A DNA stretch of 64,000 nt. It comes from Paucibacter sp. KBW04. GTDB lineage: Bacteria; Pseudomonadota; Gammaproteobacteria; Burkholderiales; Burkholderiaceae_C. Below the pieces are notes generated by a model that had not been told where the DNA came from, ran no database searches, and was given only the letters and a program-made list of their open reading frames with translations. The position numbers were made by a program, and so were the translations under genes. The stretch spans positions 744,418-808,417 of the forward strand of contig NZ_QAJN01000001.1 of the NCBI RefSeq assembly GCF_003852425.1. The letters run 5' to 3'. Of this stretch, positions 46,170 through 61,100 are shown piece after piece; positions within the stretch are counted from its first letter, which is position 1, and the number at the start of each line of letters is the position of its first letter.

Positions 46170-49100
46170 ATGGTCGCGATCGTCAGTGGCAATAGCCTGG
46201 GTTTGAGCCTGAGTTCTTTGGGTACTCTGGGACAGCGTGGTGCGTTTGGCAGTGCGAGCCAGGGGCGCTCAGGCGAGACGGCCTATGTGAATGCGGCGAC
46301 AGGCAATCTGGTGCTGCAGACGCTGGATGAACATTGGGCCGGGCAGGGTCAGGGCTCTCATGGCCTTGGCATCGACGCCCTGCGGACTTACAACAGCCTG
46401 GGGCAGTTCAACGACGACAACGGCGACAACTGGTCCATGGGTTTTTATGCGACCCAGTTGCGCGTGACGGGCCAGCCCAATGCTGTCGGTAGCTCCGTGG
46501 TGCGCACCGATCGCGACGGCGCCCAGGCCAGCTATAGCTATGCTGCCGGACGCTACATCAGCACCGATGGGTCTGGCGCCTATGACACGATCAGCTATGA
46601 CGCGACCAACTCGCAATACGTTTGGACCGATGGCGCCACCGGTTTGGTGGAGCGCTACGACGGCAGCAATGGCCGGCTCATGCTCACGCGCGATACGAGT
46701 GGCAATACCCTGCAATACGCCTATGACGGCAGCGGTTTCGTCAAAAGCGTCGTCGACCCCAACAACGATCGCAGCATCTTCTTTGACTACAGTGGCAACC
46801 AACTCACGCAAGTGCGCATCGTTGGCGCGGGAGGGGTCAACCTAGTCCGGGTGCAATACCGCTACGATACCAGCAACCGGCTTCAGAAGGTCATTGTTGA
46901 CCTGACCCCCGAAGACGGTGTCATCGCTGACGGCAAAACCTACGTCACCACCTATGGCTATGACGGCACCAGCAAACGGGTGGCCTCGATCACGCAAAGC
47001 GATGGCAGCAGTCTTGCTTTTTCCTATGTGGATGGGCGCGTCAGCAGTTTGAACGACGGCCTGGGTGTTACCACCTTCGCCTATGACACCGGCACACGTC
47101 GCACCACGGTCACCGATGCTCTGCAAAGAAAAACGGTGTACCAATACGACGCGGCGGGCCAATTGCAGTCGGTGACGGGCCCCGCTGTCAACGGGGTACC
47201 TCAAGTTACCTCCTTTGACTATTCGCCCGCTGGCGACCTCATCAAGACGGTTGACGGCATGGGCCGCACGGTCAACATGGACTATGACGCCAACGGCAAT
47301 CAGATCCTGCAAAGGGACAGCGCGGGCAACACCATCACACGCAGCTATGACGCACGCAATCAACTGCAGACGGAAACGGTCTATCTGATTCCTGATCCGG
47401 ATGGTCCGGGCGAGGGCCAAGCCGCATCGCCACAGACCACGCGCTATGTTTATGACGCGGCGAACAAGAATCAGCTGCGTTTTGTACTCAGTGCGGAAGG
47501 ACGGGTCAGCGAGTTCCGCTACAACCTTCGCGGTGAGCGCGTCGCCAGCGTTCAATACACGGCGGCGAATTATGTCGTCGCGGGATTGGCTCAGACCGAA
47601 GTGCCCAGCGAAGCGCAAATGAGCACCTGGGCCAACCTCAACAAGGTACAGACCCAGCGTGTAGACAGTGACTATGACGCTTTGGGGAAGCTGCAAACCG
47701 TCACCAGCTATGTGGCAGTGGACGTCAATGGCAACGGGCTGATGGATGGCAGCCAGTCTGTAACGCAGTATGTGTACGACCCGGTTGGGCGTTTGCTCAA
47801 TACCATTAGCCCGAAGCTCGGCACAACGGTCTATGCCTACGACGGCTTGGGCCGCGAGATAAGCCGTCAGGACGCGAACAACGTTCTCACCCTCACGACC
47901 TATGACGACGCGAATAACAGGACCGTGCTGACGCAGGACAATGGCTTGCTCACCACTCGCAGCTATGACAAAGCCGGGCGGCTGATCTCCACGGTGCAAA
48001 GCAGTGCGGCCACATCAAATCTGGCGAGCACCCTGTATTTTTATGACGCGGCCGGCCAACTGCTCATGAGCCAAGACCCGACCGGGGTGCGCAGTTGGCG
48101 ACTCTACGACGAAGCTGGCCGCAAAGTAGCTGATATTGATGGCACTGGGAGCCTCACCCGCTACAGCTACAACAAGAACAACCAACTCGTGCAAAGCGTG
48201 GCCTATGCCACGCGGCTGACGGCGGCCCAGATGGCCTTGTTGCTGGACAGCAGTGGCAAACCCTGCAACCCGGCCTTGTCCGTTTTGGCGCCCGTGACCT
48301 CCGGCGCTGATCGCCCGACTTGGTATGCCTATGACACTGCGGGGAGGCTGAGCAAAACCGTGGATGCACGCGGAGCCGTGATCGAAAGCCAGTACGACGG
48401 GACATCCCGCCTGGTCAAGCAAGTCCGCTATGCCACATTGCTCAGCAATGTGGGCAGCCTAGCGCCGGAGCTGGATCCAGCAGCGATCACGCCTGCATTG
48501 AATGCGGCGGAAGACCGCGTGCTGCGCAATTTTTACGACCGTGATGGCACTTTGCTGGGCACCTTGACCGGAGCCTATGCGAGCAACGCAGCACCGTCCT
48601 CGGCCTATCTGACCACTTATAGCTATGACGCAGCCGGGCGGCAAATTGGCAGTACGGCCTACGCCAAGCAGCCGTTGGCCTCTGCGGCAGCGGGCGAGCT
48701 GAGCAGCCTCATCCCTGGCAGCGACCCGCAAGACATCCTCACCCACACCCTGTATAACGCCCAGGGCCACCGCATTGCTGACGTCGACGGTGAGGGTTAT
48801 TTGACCGAATACGGCTACGACCTCGACGGCCATTTAAGCAGCCAGAATCGCTACGCGGTGGCAGTGAACTGGACTGCAGGGGCCACGCTGGCCAGCTTGC
48901 GCTCGGCCGCCGGGGGCAGCCTCCAACTGCAAAAGTGGCAATATAACAAGCTGGGCCAGTTGGAATCGCAAACCGATCAATACGGAACGGTCACCCAGTA
49001 CACCTATGACCGTATGGGCCAGCTGATCCAGACCGATCAAGCCTTGGGCACTGACCAGTTGCGGTCCCAGCGCAGCCGCTACGACCTGCAGGGGCGGCTC

Positions 49101-52100
49101 ATTGCCCAACTCAGCGGCGAAGGCGCAGCCCTTTTGCTGCCGGGGCAGGCCCAGGTGCAGATCGATGCCATCTGGTCCCAGTATGCGATCAACTACGCAT
49201 ACGACGCGGCGGGCCGCCGCATCAGCAGCACCGATCAGCTGGGGCAAAAAACCCTCTACTACTACGACGCTGCTGACCAGCTCGTCTGCACCATCAACGC
49301 CATGGGCGAGGTGGTAGAAAACACCTACACAGGCCTACACCAGCTGGAAAGCAGCACCCGGCATGCCGCTCGACTGAGCGCAGCTCAACTAGCGGGCCAA
49401 GGTGGCGGCTGGCTCAGCACTGCCTTGGGCAATGCCCTGGCCACCATCGGCAACGCCAGCCTGGACATTCAGACCCGCTACAGCTATTGGCAAACCGGAA
49501 GTCTGATGTTTGACCGGCGTGCCGAGGGGGCATACAACTACCGCGAGTACAACGCCTTTGGTGAGTTGACTTACGTCAGCAGCTACATCGATGCCAGCAG
49601 TAACCTGAACAGCTACACCTACTACGACAGCCGTGGGCAGGTGAAAGCCACCACGGAGGGTGAAGGTGCCCTGGCCCACACGCGCAAGTTCACACGCGAT
49701 TCGTTTGGCCGTCTCATCGAAGTCAGCAGTACAGGATTCAATGACAAGCAAACCTTCGGCTATGACAAGTTAGGCCGCTTGATCCGCAGCACGGATGCCT
49801 TGAATGTCATCAGTACCACCAAATACGACGCACTGGGCCGGGTGCTTGAGCTCAAAGACGGCCTCGATCAAGTTACCAGCTATGTTTGGGATACGGTGGC
49901 TGACGGGCACCGACTTCGCATCACCACTCCCGAGCAAATCACCCTGACCACGGTCTACAACCGCTTCGGTCAAACGGCAATCGTCACAGACGGTAGCCAA
50001 GTCAATACGTTCTACAGCTATGACAAGAACGGCCAGTTGCTGAAGCAAAGCACGGCCGTCGGCCTGACCGACAGTTTCTTCAACGCGGCTGGGCAGCTGA
50101 TCAATACTCAGAACATGGTGGCAGTGGACACCGTCGCCAACACCTACGACAAATCCGGTCGGCTCTACCGCAGCAAAGACGCCAATGGCAATGTGATACA
50201 GCTTGAATACGACGCGGCCAACCGCGTTTGGCTTCGCACCGTGGACCCCGATGGCCCGCTCAAGCTGAAGACTCAGTATGAGTTTGATGGCATGGGGCAG
50301 CAAGTCCGCATCACTGACGCCCGGCAAATTGTCACCAAGCTGGACTACGACCTCAATGGCCAGCTCAAATCCCGCACCGTGGACGAAGGCGGCCTGAACT
50401 TAGTCACCCGCTACAGCTATGACGGTCTGGGCCGTACCCTCGGCGTGACCGACCCCAACCAGGTCCTCACGAAATACACGTACGACACTCGTGGCCGCCT
50501 ATTGCAAGAGCAAGTGGATCCCAGCGGGCTAAACATCAAGCGCAGCTATACCTACGACCTCAAAGGCAATCGCCTCACGGCCACTGACCCTAACCTTCAA
50601 ACCACCCGCTATGTCTATGATGAGCTAGACCGGCAAAGCTTCGCCATCGATGCCATGGGGAACATCCAGCGCACCGAGTACGACAAAGCAGGTCGGGTAA
50701 GCAAAATCACCCGTTACGCCACGCCGATCGATATTGCCAATCTGGCGTCGACGCCCACGCAGACCCAGGTGGTGGCGCTGTTGGTGGGCAATACCAGTCT
50801 TGACCAAGTCGAGCACCGTGTCTACGACAAAGACGGGCACCAGATTGCCAGCGTCAATGCCCTGGGTGACGTCAAAAGTTGGAGTTATGACGCTAGCGGC
50901 CGTGTGGTCGCGCAAACGAGCTATGCCAACCGCATCAATATGGCAAGCTGGATGCCCGGCACCGCGCCGCCAGTGGAGCCTGACAGCGCGTATGACCAAA
51001 GCTTGCAAATCGTCTATGACACTCTGGGCCGAGCCGTGGCCACGCTGGACGGTACCGGTGCCGTCGTGCTGCAAAGCTATGACGCCGTTGGCAATCTGGT
51101 GGGCCGTGTTGCTCTGGCCAATCGCGTGACCACCAACAGCGAAACCGCCCTAGACTGGGCCAGCCTGCAAACAGCCGCGGCCGCCGTGGCGGATGCTGGC
51201 AAAGACCAGCGCACTTACTACCGCTACGACGCGGCCAACCGCGAAACCTGGCGCATCAACGGCGTGGGCGGCGTGGAGCAGCGCATCTATGACGCCAACG
51301 GCCAACTCGTTAAACACATTGCCTACGCTAACACGGGCGAACTCAGTGCCCATGTAGGGCCGGGCGGCCTGCTTGGCGACCCGCTGCCCTCTGCAGTCCA
51401 GGCTAACCCAATGGACCGCATTAGCCTTTACGGCTACGACAAAGCGGGTCGTTTGGAGCTCAGTGTGGACGCCGTCGGGGGCCTAACTCAAAACAAATAC
51501 GACGCTGACGGCAACCTGCTGCACCGCGCCCGCTTTGCGCAAGCCTTTGAAGCCACGGCCTTGGCCGCAGCCCAAGCCGACCCCACCCTGGTCAAACTGC
51601 AAGCCGGCCTGAGCTTGGCACTGCTGGCTGACGCCAACAACCGCATCGACCGCTACGCCTATGACCGTGCCAACCGCCAAACCTGGCAGATGGACGCCCT
51701 GGGCGGTGTCACCCAATACCGCTACGACGCACTGGGTCTGCTCAGCAGCAAGACTGAGTACGCGCTCAGCATGACGCCCACGCTCGTCACCGCGCCTGAG
51801 TTGACAGAAGCCAGCTTCACCCCCAGCCCGGACGCGGCCAACGATCGAACGACACGCTACTTCTTTGACGCTGCCGGTCGCCAGCGCTACGAGCTCAATG
51901 CCAAAGGCTATCTGAGCGAAACCCGCTATAGCGCTGGCCGCGTGGACAGCATCCACTATGCCGCACTGCCCAACATCGCCGCCACGGCCGACACCGCTGC
52001 CGTGACTGCCGCCCTTGCCGCCATTGCCAACCCCACCAATGACCGCAAGAGCAGCCTGCTGCAAGACGCGGCCGGGCAAACCGTGCAGAGCATTGACGCC

Positions 52101-55100
52101 CTGGGCGTCATCACCCTAACCGAGTACGACGGCCTGGGTCGCCGCCTGAAGCTCACACAAGCCCTGGGCCAGGCGGAACAAACCGTCAGTGAGTTTGAAT
52201 ACGACGGCCAAGGTCGGCAGATCAAGCAAGTCACCGCTCAAGGTAGCTCTGCTGAGCAGACCCAAAGCGCGGAATTTAATGCGCTGGGCCAAGTCACGCG
52301 TGAGTACGACAAGCGGGCTTACGCGCTGGCCAATAGCAACAGCGCTTGGGCCAGGGGCGAGCGCATCCGGTTCGGCCTGACCGCCAATGCGGCCCTATTG
52401 ACGGAAAAGCAGAGGGCGAGTCTGGGTGTGAGCCATGTCTACGACGCGGCCGGCCGACGCACCCAGACTACCAACGCCATCGGGGCCAGCACCCAGACCC
52501 AGTACGACACCTTTGGCGATGCCGTCAAAGTGACCGACCCGCTGGGCCAGTGCGGCTACTTCTACTTCGACAAACTCGGCCGCGTCACACTGCAGGTCGA
52601 CCCCCTAGGCTACGGTGTCCAAACCCAGTACTTCGGCAGCTTTGGGCAGGAAGTGCAAAGCGTCCGCCGCTTTGCCGCGCCTGTTGCGGTCACGGGCCTG
52701 AGTCCCAGCAACCCGCCCCAATTCACAGCCCAAGACGGCAAAGACGCCCTTAGCAGCTGGACCACGGACCGCTTGGGCCGCGTACTCAGCAGCCGTGATG
52801 CCGAAGGCGATGTTGAGTCAACGCGTTATGACGTCAGCGGCAACCGCTTCCAACGAGCTGTTAGCAACAAGCTCGGCGGCGAAGGCTTGTATGAAGTAGA
52901 CACTCTCGGCCAGCTTGTCAAAGAAACACTGCCTGTACAGGCCCGTGACGGCCAGGGCAATTTAAAAGCCGTCGTTAACACCTACAGTTACGACGCATTT
53001 GGCCAGCGTATTGGCAGTGTCGAAGCACTAGGCCTTCCCGAGCAACGGGTGACCAGCTACCGCTATGACGCTATGGGCCGCTTGACCCACCGCATCGGTA
53101 CCGCTTACACCGCCTACGACCCGGTGAGCCAAAGCCGTTCCAGCGTCACGCCGGTGGACTACAACGCTTACGATAAGCTGGGACACCTGATCGAACGCAT
53201 CCAGAGTGGGCAATGGAATGGCAGCCAGGTGCAAGGCGGCGCGCGTAGCCTCAACTACTTCGATGCGGCCGGCAACCTAATCTCCCAAATTGCGCCTGAC
53301 GCTAGCCTCACGACCAGCAGCTACGATCCTATGGGGCAGGTGATCACCCAAAGCGCTTACGCCAACCGGCTTGGCGCGCTGCCAGCAGTCGCTGGCGGCC
53401 AGCCCCCCTCGGGCATAGCCGATTCGGCCAATGACCGGACCACCCGCTATGAATACGATAAGCTCGGCCGCCTCACCAAAACCAGCCGAGACGCCGTGCA
53501 GGTCTGGGAGCAAGGCAACACCGCCAGTGACGGCCTCTCCTTGGACCTCGCGGCCCCGCGTAGTGTCACCCTGCAAGAGCGTCGCTATGACGCTGCTGGC
53601 CGCGTCACCCAGGAAATCGACGGTCGCGGCAATAGCAACTACCTGTACTACGACGCCCTGGGCCGCAAAACCCTGCGCATCGACGCCGAAGGCTACGCCA
53701 CCGGCTACGACTACGCCAGCTTCCAAGACACCGCCACCCGCGAAGTCAAGTACGCCACCCAGCTGGGTGACGGCGGCAGCGTCAACATCCTCACCCGTAA
53801 CAGCCAATTCAGTGACACCGGCGGCACCACCACCACCGTCACCAGCAGCCCCAGCTACGCCCGCCAAGACGACACAGCCCAAGCCGCGGCCCTGCGCGAC
53901 CCCATCCTCCTGCGCCAAAGCCTGGAAAGCGGCAACGCCGCTCCCACCGAGGGCAGCAAAGCCTTGCGCATGTTCTACACGCCGATGACGAATGGCAACT
54001 ACGTCAACTCCAGCGCGCAGCGCTACCTGGGCTTTTTTGACAAAGGCGATGTGGTCACACTCACCGTCTGGTTCAAGAGCGACAGCCAAACCACGGGCAT
54101 GGCCTTCTTGGGCGATGCCAACTTCGCCAACGGCACCCCCGCCTATGAAAACTCCGTCTACGTCACCAGCTACGGCGGCGACGGCGGCTGGAAAAAACTC
54201 ACCGCCACAGTCACGCTCAAAAACCAGGACATGCTGCAAGCCTATCTTTACGGGGACCGCGACGGCGGCAACCGCAAACTGGGCAGCTCCATCCTCTATG
54301 ACCGCTTGCAAATCACCAGCGCCCAAAAAGGGCTCGTCTATGCCGACAGCTTTGAGAACGGGCTGAACAGCGACTGGATCTTCTCCGGCAAAACCCCGGA
54401 CATCGAAACCCTCACCCCCACCCCCGACCGCATCACCGAGTACACGCTGGACCGCCTCGGCCGGGTGACCGAGAAGCGGGTTAAAAACGTCGAACAGCAG
54501 TACGTCGACGCCGGTGGCGCCATCAGCAGCAAACTCACCGACGCCATCACCCGCCAGCAATACAACGGCCTGGGGCTCATCACCCACATCGACAAGCTGG
54601 TGGCCCTCTCTGGCACCGGTGCCGAAATCTGGCAGCAAACAGATCTCAGCTACGACATGTTGGGTCGCCAGACCCGCCTGCAAGCGCCGGCCTATCTTGA
54701 CTACCAGGGCGCCAGCGTGCGCCCCGTCACCGACACCGAATACAACGGCCTGGGTGCCTTGAGCCGCCAGATCCAACGCGGCGGCGATGACAGCTCCGAG
54801 TTTGATGACCGCATCACCCGCTTTGCCTACAACAGCAACGGCGATCGCATCAGCCAGACCGACGCTGCAGGCAACCTCACCGTTTATGAGCTGGATGCCA
54901 TGGGCCACATGGCCTTGAGCACCGTCAAAAGCGTGCTCAATGCCGATGGTGGCAGCGCCGACCTGGTGAAGGCCTACCAATACGATGCCCTCGGCCGCAT
55001 GGTCACCCAAATCGACCGAGGCACCGGCGAGATCAGGCGCTACGCCTACAACGCCTTTGGGGAAGTCAGCGGCAAGAGTCTGGGCGACGGGTGGCAGGAA

Positions 55101-58100
55101 TACATCCAGTACAACACCCTGGGCAACGTCTCGCGCAGCAACACCGAAGGCGGCGTGAGCAAAATCTATCTGTACGACAGCAACGGCAACACCACGCGTC
55201 AAATCAGCTCGGGCAATTCCGGCAAAGACCTCAAGACGGTGAGCGTCTCGGCGGCTGCCATCGACACCAGCCTGGCGCACAGCTTCAGCGTCTACGACAA
55301 GCGCAACAAGCTCTACAAGACCGTGGAGCCTGACATCAGCTACACCCAGGACACGGCGGCCATGAATGCGGCCTTCAGCCAGCAATTGGCCGATCTTTAC
55401 GGCACGGTGGCTGTGGTCAATATAGGCGGCGGGAGTTACGGCACCGCCGGTGTCAACGGCACGGCCGGAAGTTCCACGCAAATTAATGGGGCGGGCAGTA
55501 GCAGCCTTCTTCCCAATTCTGCCACACCAAATATGGTGCCCATTCGAACGGTGGGTTCGGCGCCTACGCTCGGGGCGAGTTTGCCAGGGACGGGGGCGCA
55601 GGTGGAGTTGGGACATCGCTGGGGCACAATAATATTTGAAGAGGGTTCTTGTGATGGCCCAAGTCTTCCGACTTCATTCACGTTGCCGCAAAATGAAAGC
55701 CTTCCCTATGTGCCATATCAGATATTTGTTGATGGCTCGACTGTCCCGTGTGCAACAATATTTCCTGGTGAAACGACAGCTTCAATCTACTCTGGTATTC
55801 TTTCGTCGGGATTGCCTGGGATATATGGTGGTTCTCATGTAATTGAATTTAAATCATTTATTACGGGGGAGTGGAAAACGGTTGCAAAAGGTGGGTTTCA
55901 TATTTTTCAATGGGGATATGGAAATAATTTTGCAAGAACCACAACATACGATGAAATTGATACTCTTTCATCTATAAAGTTGGTTGGCAATGTTGGTGGG
56001 GCTACGTCTTTTACTGCAGTTGTTAATGAAGGATTTTCGAGTTCATTTGGTTTGACTGTGGGGCAGGTTCAATCAAGCGGCACGTTTGAAATAAATACTA
56101 GTACGTTGACTCCTGGTACCTACACTGTCAATGTTCGCGGTTTCAATGATTTAGGTGCCGCAGTAACGGGCGAAGCCCTCACCATCACGGTCGATGCGAC
56201 AGGGGTGACGGCCATCACAGGCCGCGTCACGCTTAGTGCCAGCCCTGACACCCAAGCCATCCTCCCCGCCAGCGGCCCCGCCCTGCAATTCAGCGCCTCC
56301 GTGCTCGGTCAAAATCCCAGCCTGCACTGCCGGGCCAATGCCAGCAATGACGATTGGAGCAGCCTGGCTCTGTCCGGCAACACGGCGGACCTCAGCCAAG
56401 CGGGCATGGTGGCGGGCCAGAGCTATGAATTCATCCTCAGCAGCAGCGCGGGTGATAAGCATGGCAGTTTTGTCTACAACGGCCCAAGCACTGCCGTGAC
56501 ATTGAGCGACAGCGGCATGTTGGGCGCCGTCAGCTATGGCAACCCGGCATTTACGATCAATGCCGGCGGCACCGTCAGCGACACCACCGGCGGCAACTTC
56601 CTGATGCAGCTCAACCTGGGCGGGCAGGTCTTCACCACCGCTCTGCAAAGCGATTTGAACTTCAGCTTTGCCGATGTACTCAGCCGCCTGGGCGTCAACC
56701 CCTGGCTGCACATCAGCTACGCTTATAGCTACCAAATCTTCAGCCAGCGCGGCGGCGTGCGGCAATTCATTGGCCAGGGCAGCGGCACGGTCACACTGGG
56801 TAGCGAATTCAGTGCCAGTGTTCCTGCTTCGCAAACTTGTTATGTGCCCCAGGTCCAGCTCAGCCTGCCGGGCGGCGGCAGCCTGGCCGGTGCCATCACC
56901 CTCAGCCCGCAAGACAACCCTGCTGCCGCCACCAGCCTGGCCGCCAGCGGCGATTGGCGGCGCAGCCAGGCCGGCAGCGCCATCTCGCTCGACCTCAGCG
57001 AATTCCTGCCCAGCCAGCCTGGTACCAGCCGCCTGATCAACTTCAGCTACAGCGGCGCCGACGCCAGCTTCAGCGGCACTTACCGCCTCTGGGCTACCGG
57101 CCAAGCCGCGCTGGAGGGCAATATCCAGATCAACCCTGTTGGCCAGCCCAGCATCACCCTGAACGTCAGCGGCGCGGCCAGTCTGAGCCTGCTCAAGGTG
57201 CTCAATGTGGGCAGCAATCCCGGAGGCGACCCGGCGCAAGCTGGAAGCGTGGTGACCACGGTCACCAGCAACCCGCCCAACTTCAGCTGGGACGTGCCCA
57301 GCAGCCCAGATGGTGACTTCCGCTTCTACTACGAAACCCGCGACGCCACCGGTGCCCTCAATGGCAAGGGTTATGGCAGCTACAAGGTGGCGGGGGGCGT
57401 GCTCAGCCAGTACAGCACCGACGCCCCTTTGCTCAAGCCCTCGGTTGCCAGCTTCACCCCCCCGGCGGGCTACGGCTACTTCGAGGTGCGGGTCGGCAAC
57501 ACCCTTTACAGCACTGCCGCGGGCAGCTTCAACACCAGCGGTACGCAACTCCTGCTCAATCTGCCCGGCGCCGTGCCCGGCAGCAGCGTGCCTCTGAGCT
57601 ACCGAGCCACCAGCGGCAACAGTGCCAGCACCGGCAATCTGCTCAGCAGCGGCACAGGCACGCTCAACGTCGGCAGCAACGGTACCGTGAGCATCAGCGG
57701 CCAGGTCGAGGACCGCAAACCCACCATCGTTCAGTTGCTGGGCCCCCTCAATCGCCACCTGAGCACCCTGACCGTTACCCCCGGCGCCCCCCTGGGCGCC
57801 GCACCCGCCTACACCGGCCCCGCCCTTGAAGCGCCCGGCGTGTGGGACGACGCGCAGCAACGCACCGTCTTCACCTGGACCATCCCCGCCAGCTCCCCCC
57901 TGCTGCCGCCCGACAGCAACACCCCCGCCTACCGCTTCAACTACCAAATGGGCTTCAAGAACGCCGATGGCAGCGTCGCCAAAGACGAAATCGGCGACCC
58001 CCTGCAAATCAAAGGCGTGATGACCCTGGGCGGCAGCAGCAGCCAGCCCGTGCAGCTGCAGCAAAGCTTCACCGTCTTCAACGTGGCCGCGCAAATCAAG

Positions 58101-61100
58101 CGCCTGCAAAGCTACAACGCCTTTGGCGAAATCTCTGAGGAGTACGACGACCGCGTGGCCCTGCGCGCCAAGGCCATGGTCGACCAATACAACAAAGACC
58201 CCGAACTGCACCAAGACCCTGCCACCGCCGGCATCGTCTACCAAGCCGATCTGGCGGCGGTGCGCACCAACTTTGTCTACAACGCCCTGGGCAAACTCAT
58301 CAGCAAAGCCGATCCGCAAACCTTCATCACCGAGGCCAACGGCTTTATCCACCGCGACCGCCCCATCACCCGCTACGGCTACGACCTCACCGGCCGCTTG
58401 AACACCGTCACCGACGCCAATGGCTGGACAAGCAAGCAAAGCTTTGTGGGCGAAGGCGAACAGCACTTGAGTCGTCAATGGGCGGCGGACGGCGGGCTCA
58501 AACAAATCGACTACGACCGCTTTGGCGACGCCCGCCGCCTCACCAACGAGCTGGGCGCCGTGGTCGAACAAGACTTCAACGCCCGCAGCCAACTCATCAC
58601 CGCCCGCCGTCTGGGCATCAGCCGCGTGCAAAACTTCGGTGCCGGTGAAGTCCCTGGCGCCGCCCCCGTCGCCAGCACCCTCACCGAGAGCTACACCGTC
58701 AACGCCCTGGACCAGCGCATTGCCCACACCGACGCCCTGGGCCAGACCGACAAGACCTGGTACGACAGCCTGGGCCGCGTCATCCAGACTCGCAGCGCCC
58801 AAGGCCGCGACACCAGCTACAACTACCAATACATCGCCGCAGGCAGCACCAGCAGCCCCATCCTTGGCGCAGGCGGCGCCAATCTGGGCGGCTACCAACT
58901 CACCACCACCAGCTCCGATGGCCGCAGCCTCATCGACCGCGTGGACTACTTTGGCCGCACGACCTGGCACCAAGACCAGGGTGCGCGCCAGTACATCTAC
59001 AACTACAACATCGCGGGCCAACTCGCCAGCCAAACCAGCGACTCTGGGCAAAACATCCAGTACAGCTACTTCGCCAACGGCAACATCAAGGAAGCGCGCG
59101 ACATCACCGAGCGCACCCTGGCCCGCTACGCCTACGACAACGCCGGCAACCGCGTCGTCGAAACCTATGGCGGCCTGGCGCCTGACAACGTCAGCCTCTA
59201 CGGCGCCTTCCAGGCCGACACCATCAGCTACGACGAACTCAATCGCATGAGCCGGGCAGGCGACGGTGATGGGCAGAAGTCCCATGATGTACGCTATGAA
59301 TACGATGCTGTTGGCAACCGCCGCTCGGTGCGTGCGGCCTACTGGATCCCCGGCGAGCAAAGCCTGATCCAGCACGACCATATGTGGTACACCTATGACG
59401 CCACCAACCGCTTCACCACCAGCAAGGGCAGCCTCACCCGGCGCGGCACCTCCATGAGCGACAGCACCGGCCAAATCCTGCAAGGCACAGCCGGCACCCT
59501 GTTGCGCTACGACCTGGCCGGCCAGCGCATCGGTGTCACCAACGCCGACGGCAGCGTCGAAGCCTACAGCTACAGCGCGGACGGTTACTTGGAAGACAGC
59601 CGCGTCAACGGTAGCTTGCGCGCCCGCCGCCGCGTCGACAGCCTGGGCCGCACCCTGCAATACAGCGAATGGGAAACCAACGGCAATGTGCGGCAGATCA
59701 AGACCAGCGCCTACGACGCCGACAACCGCACCTTGAGCGAAACCACCAGTGGCACCAATACCGCCGCCGATGGGGTGGCCAGCTACAAGTACTACAACGA
59801 CCGCAGTGACGGCGCCTCCAGCACATTGGGTGCAGGCAGCCTGGCACAAGTCACGTTCACGCCCCAGCAAAGCGGGGCCCCGAGCACGAGCACGAGCTAC
59901 ACCTACGTCTACTGGGACAGCGCCAAGCAAAACAGCATCTACAAAAAAGTCGGCGCCGGCGGCCCCAATAATGAAGGCCTCACCCAGCTGAACTACGACC
60001 ACAATGGCCACCTGAACGCCGTGGCTGACGTCAACGTGGGCCGCACGCTGAACTACTTCAACAGCGCCCAAGGCCAGGTGCTGCGCCGCGTAGAAAGCAA
60101 GGCCGCCACCGCGACCACAGCCGCCAGCACCACCACCCACAACTTCTACTACGCCGCCGGGCGGCGCATCGGCGACGTGGGCAACGACGGCAACAGCGTC
60201 CGCCAGTCCTACGCCGAGCAGCTGGCCATCCCCCTGCAAAACCCCAACACCACGGCGCAAAGCTACAAGACCCAGACCCCCATCACCAGCGCTGACTTCG
60301 GGCAGAACTACGAGCCCATCAACGCCAGCTACCCCGTGGCCACCGGCAGCACCTACACCGTGCGCGGCGGCGACACGCTCAAGAGCATTGCGCAGCAAGT
60401 CTGGGGCGATGGGGCGATGTGGTACCTCATCGCCGACGCCAACCACCTCAGCGGCAGCGAAGTCCTGGTCAGTGGGCAGACCTTGGTGATCCCCAACAAG
60501 GTCACCAACATCCACAACAATGCCAGCACCTTCAGGCCCTACAACCCGGGGGAGGTGATCGGGCATATTGATCCGACGATCCCGACGCCCCCGCCGCCGC
60601 CGCAGCAAGACAAGGGCTGCGGCACCATCGGCACCATTCTCATGGTGGTGGTGGCGGTGGTGGCGACGATTTATACGGCGGGGGCGGCGGCAGGATACTT
60701 TGCTACGGCAGGGAGTGCCGCCGCAGGGATGGGCACGGCCGCCTTGGGAACGGCTGCTGTGACAGGTACGGCAGTCGCAGGGCTCTCCACGGGCGCGATG
60801 CTTGCATCAGCAGCGATCGGAGCCGCCGCCGGCTCCATCGCCAGCCAGGCCGTGGGCCTGATGACGGGCAATGTGGATAAATTCAGCTGGAGCGCGGTGG
60901 GCCAGGCGGCACTGGGCGGGGCCATTACAGCGGGCGTGGGGGCAGGGCTGAACAGCATGGCGCAGGCTGGTGGCGTCTTGAATGGCACCACGGTGGGCAA
61001 CTGGGTCAGCAGCAGCGCCAATGGTGCGGCCACCAGCTGGCAAGGGGCAGCCATCCGCGCAGGCCTCAGCTCCGCCGCCACCCAGGCCATCCAAGGCCAC

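Noticed and set aside
46300..53700. Regularly spaced short repeats suggesting a CRISPR array
   Set aside because: They are degenerate codons of YD peptide repeats within a continuous reading frame, with irregular spacing.
53277..55616. Open frame of 779 codons antisense to the giant RHS gene
   Set aside because: Same shadow effect; the sense strand has clear YD-repeat protein here.
56151..60608. Open frame of 1485 codons antisense to the giant RHS gene
   Set aside because: Val/Ala/Gly-rich low-complexity shadow of the YD repeats; no motif and no ribosome site.
60826..60840. CCGGCTCCATC similar to the tmRNA 3' end as a possible second att site
   Set aside because: Only about 10 bases match and they lie inside the RHS frame; it lacks the T-arm part.
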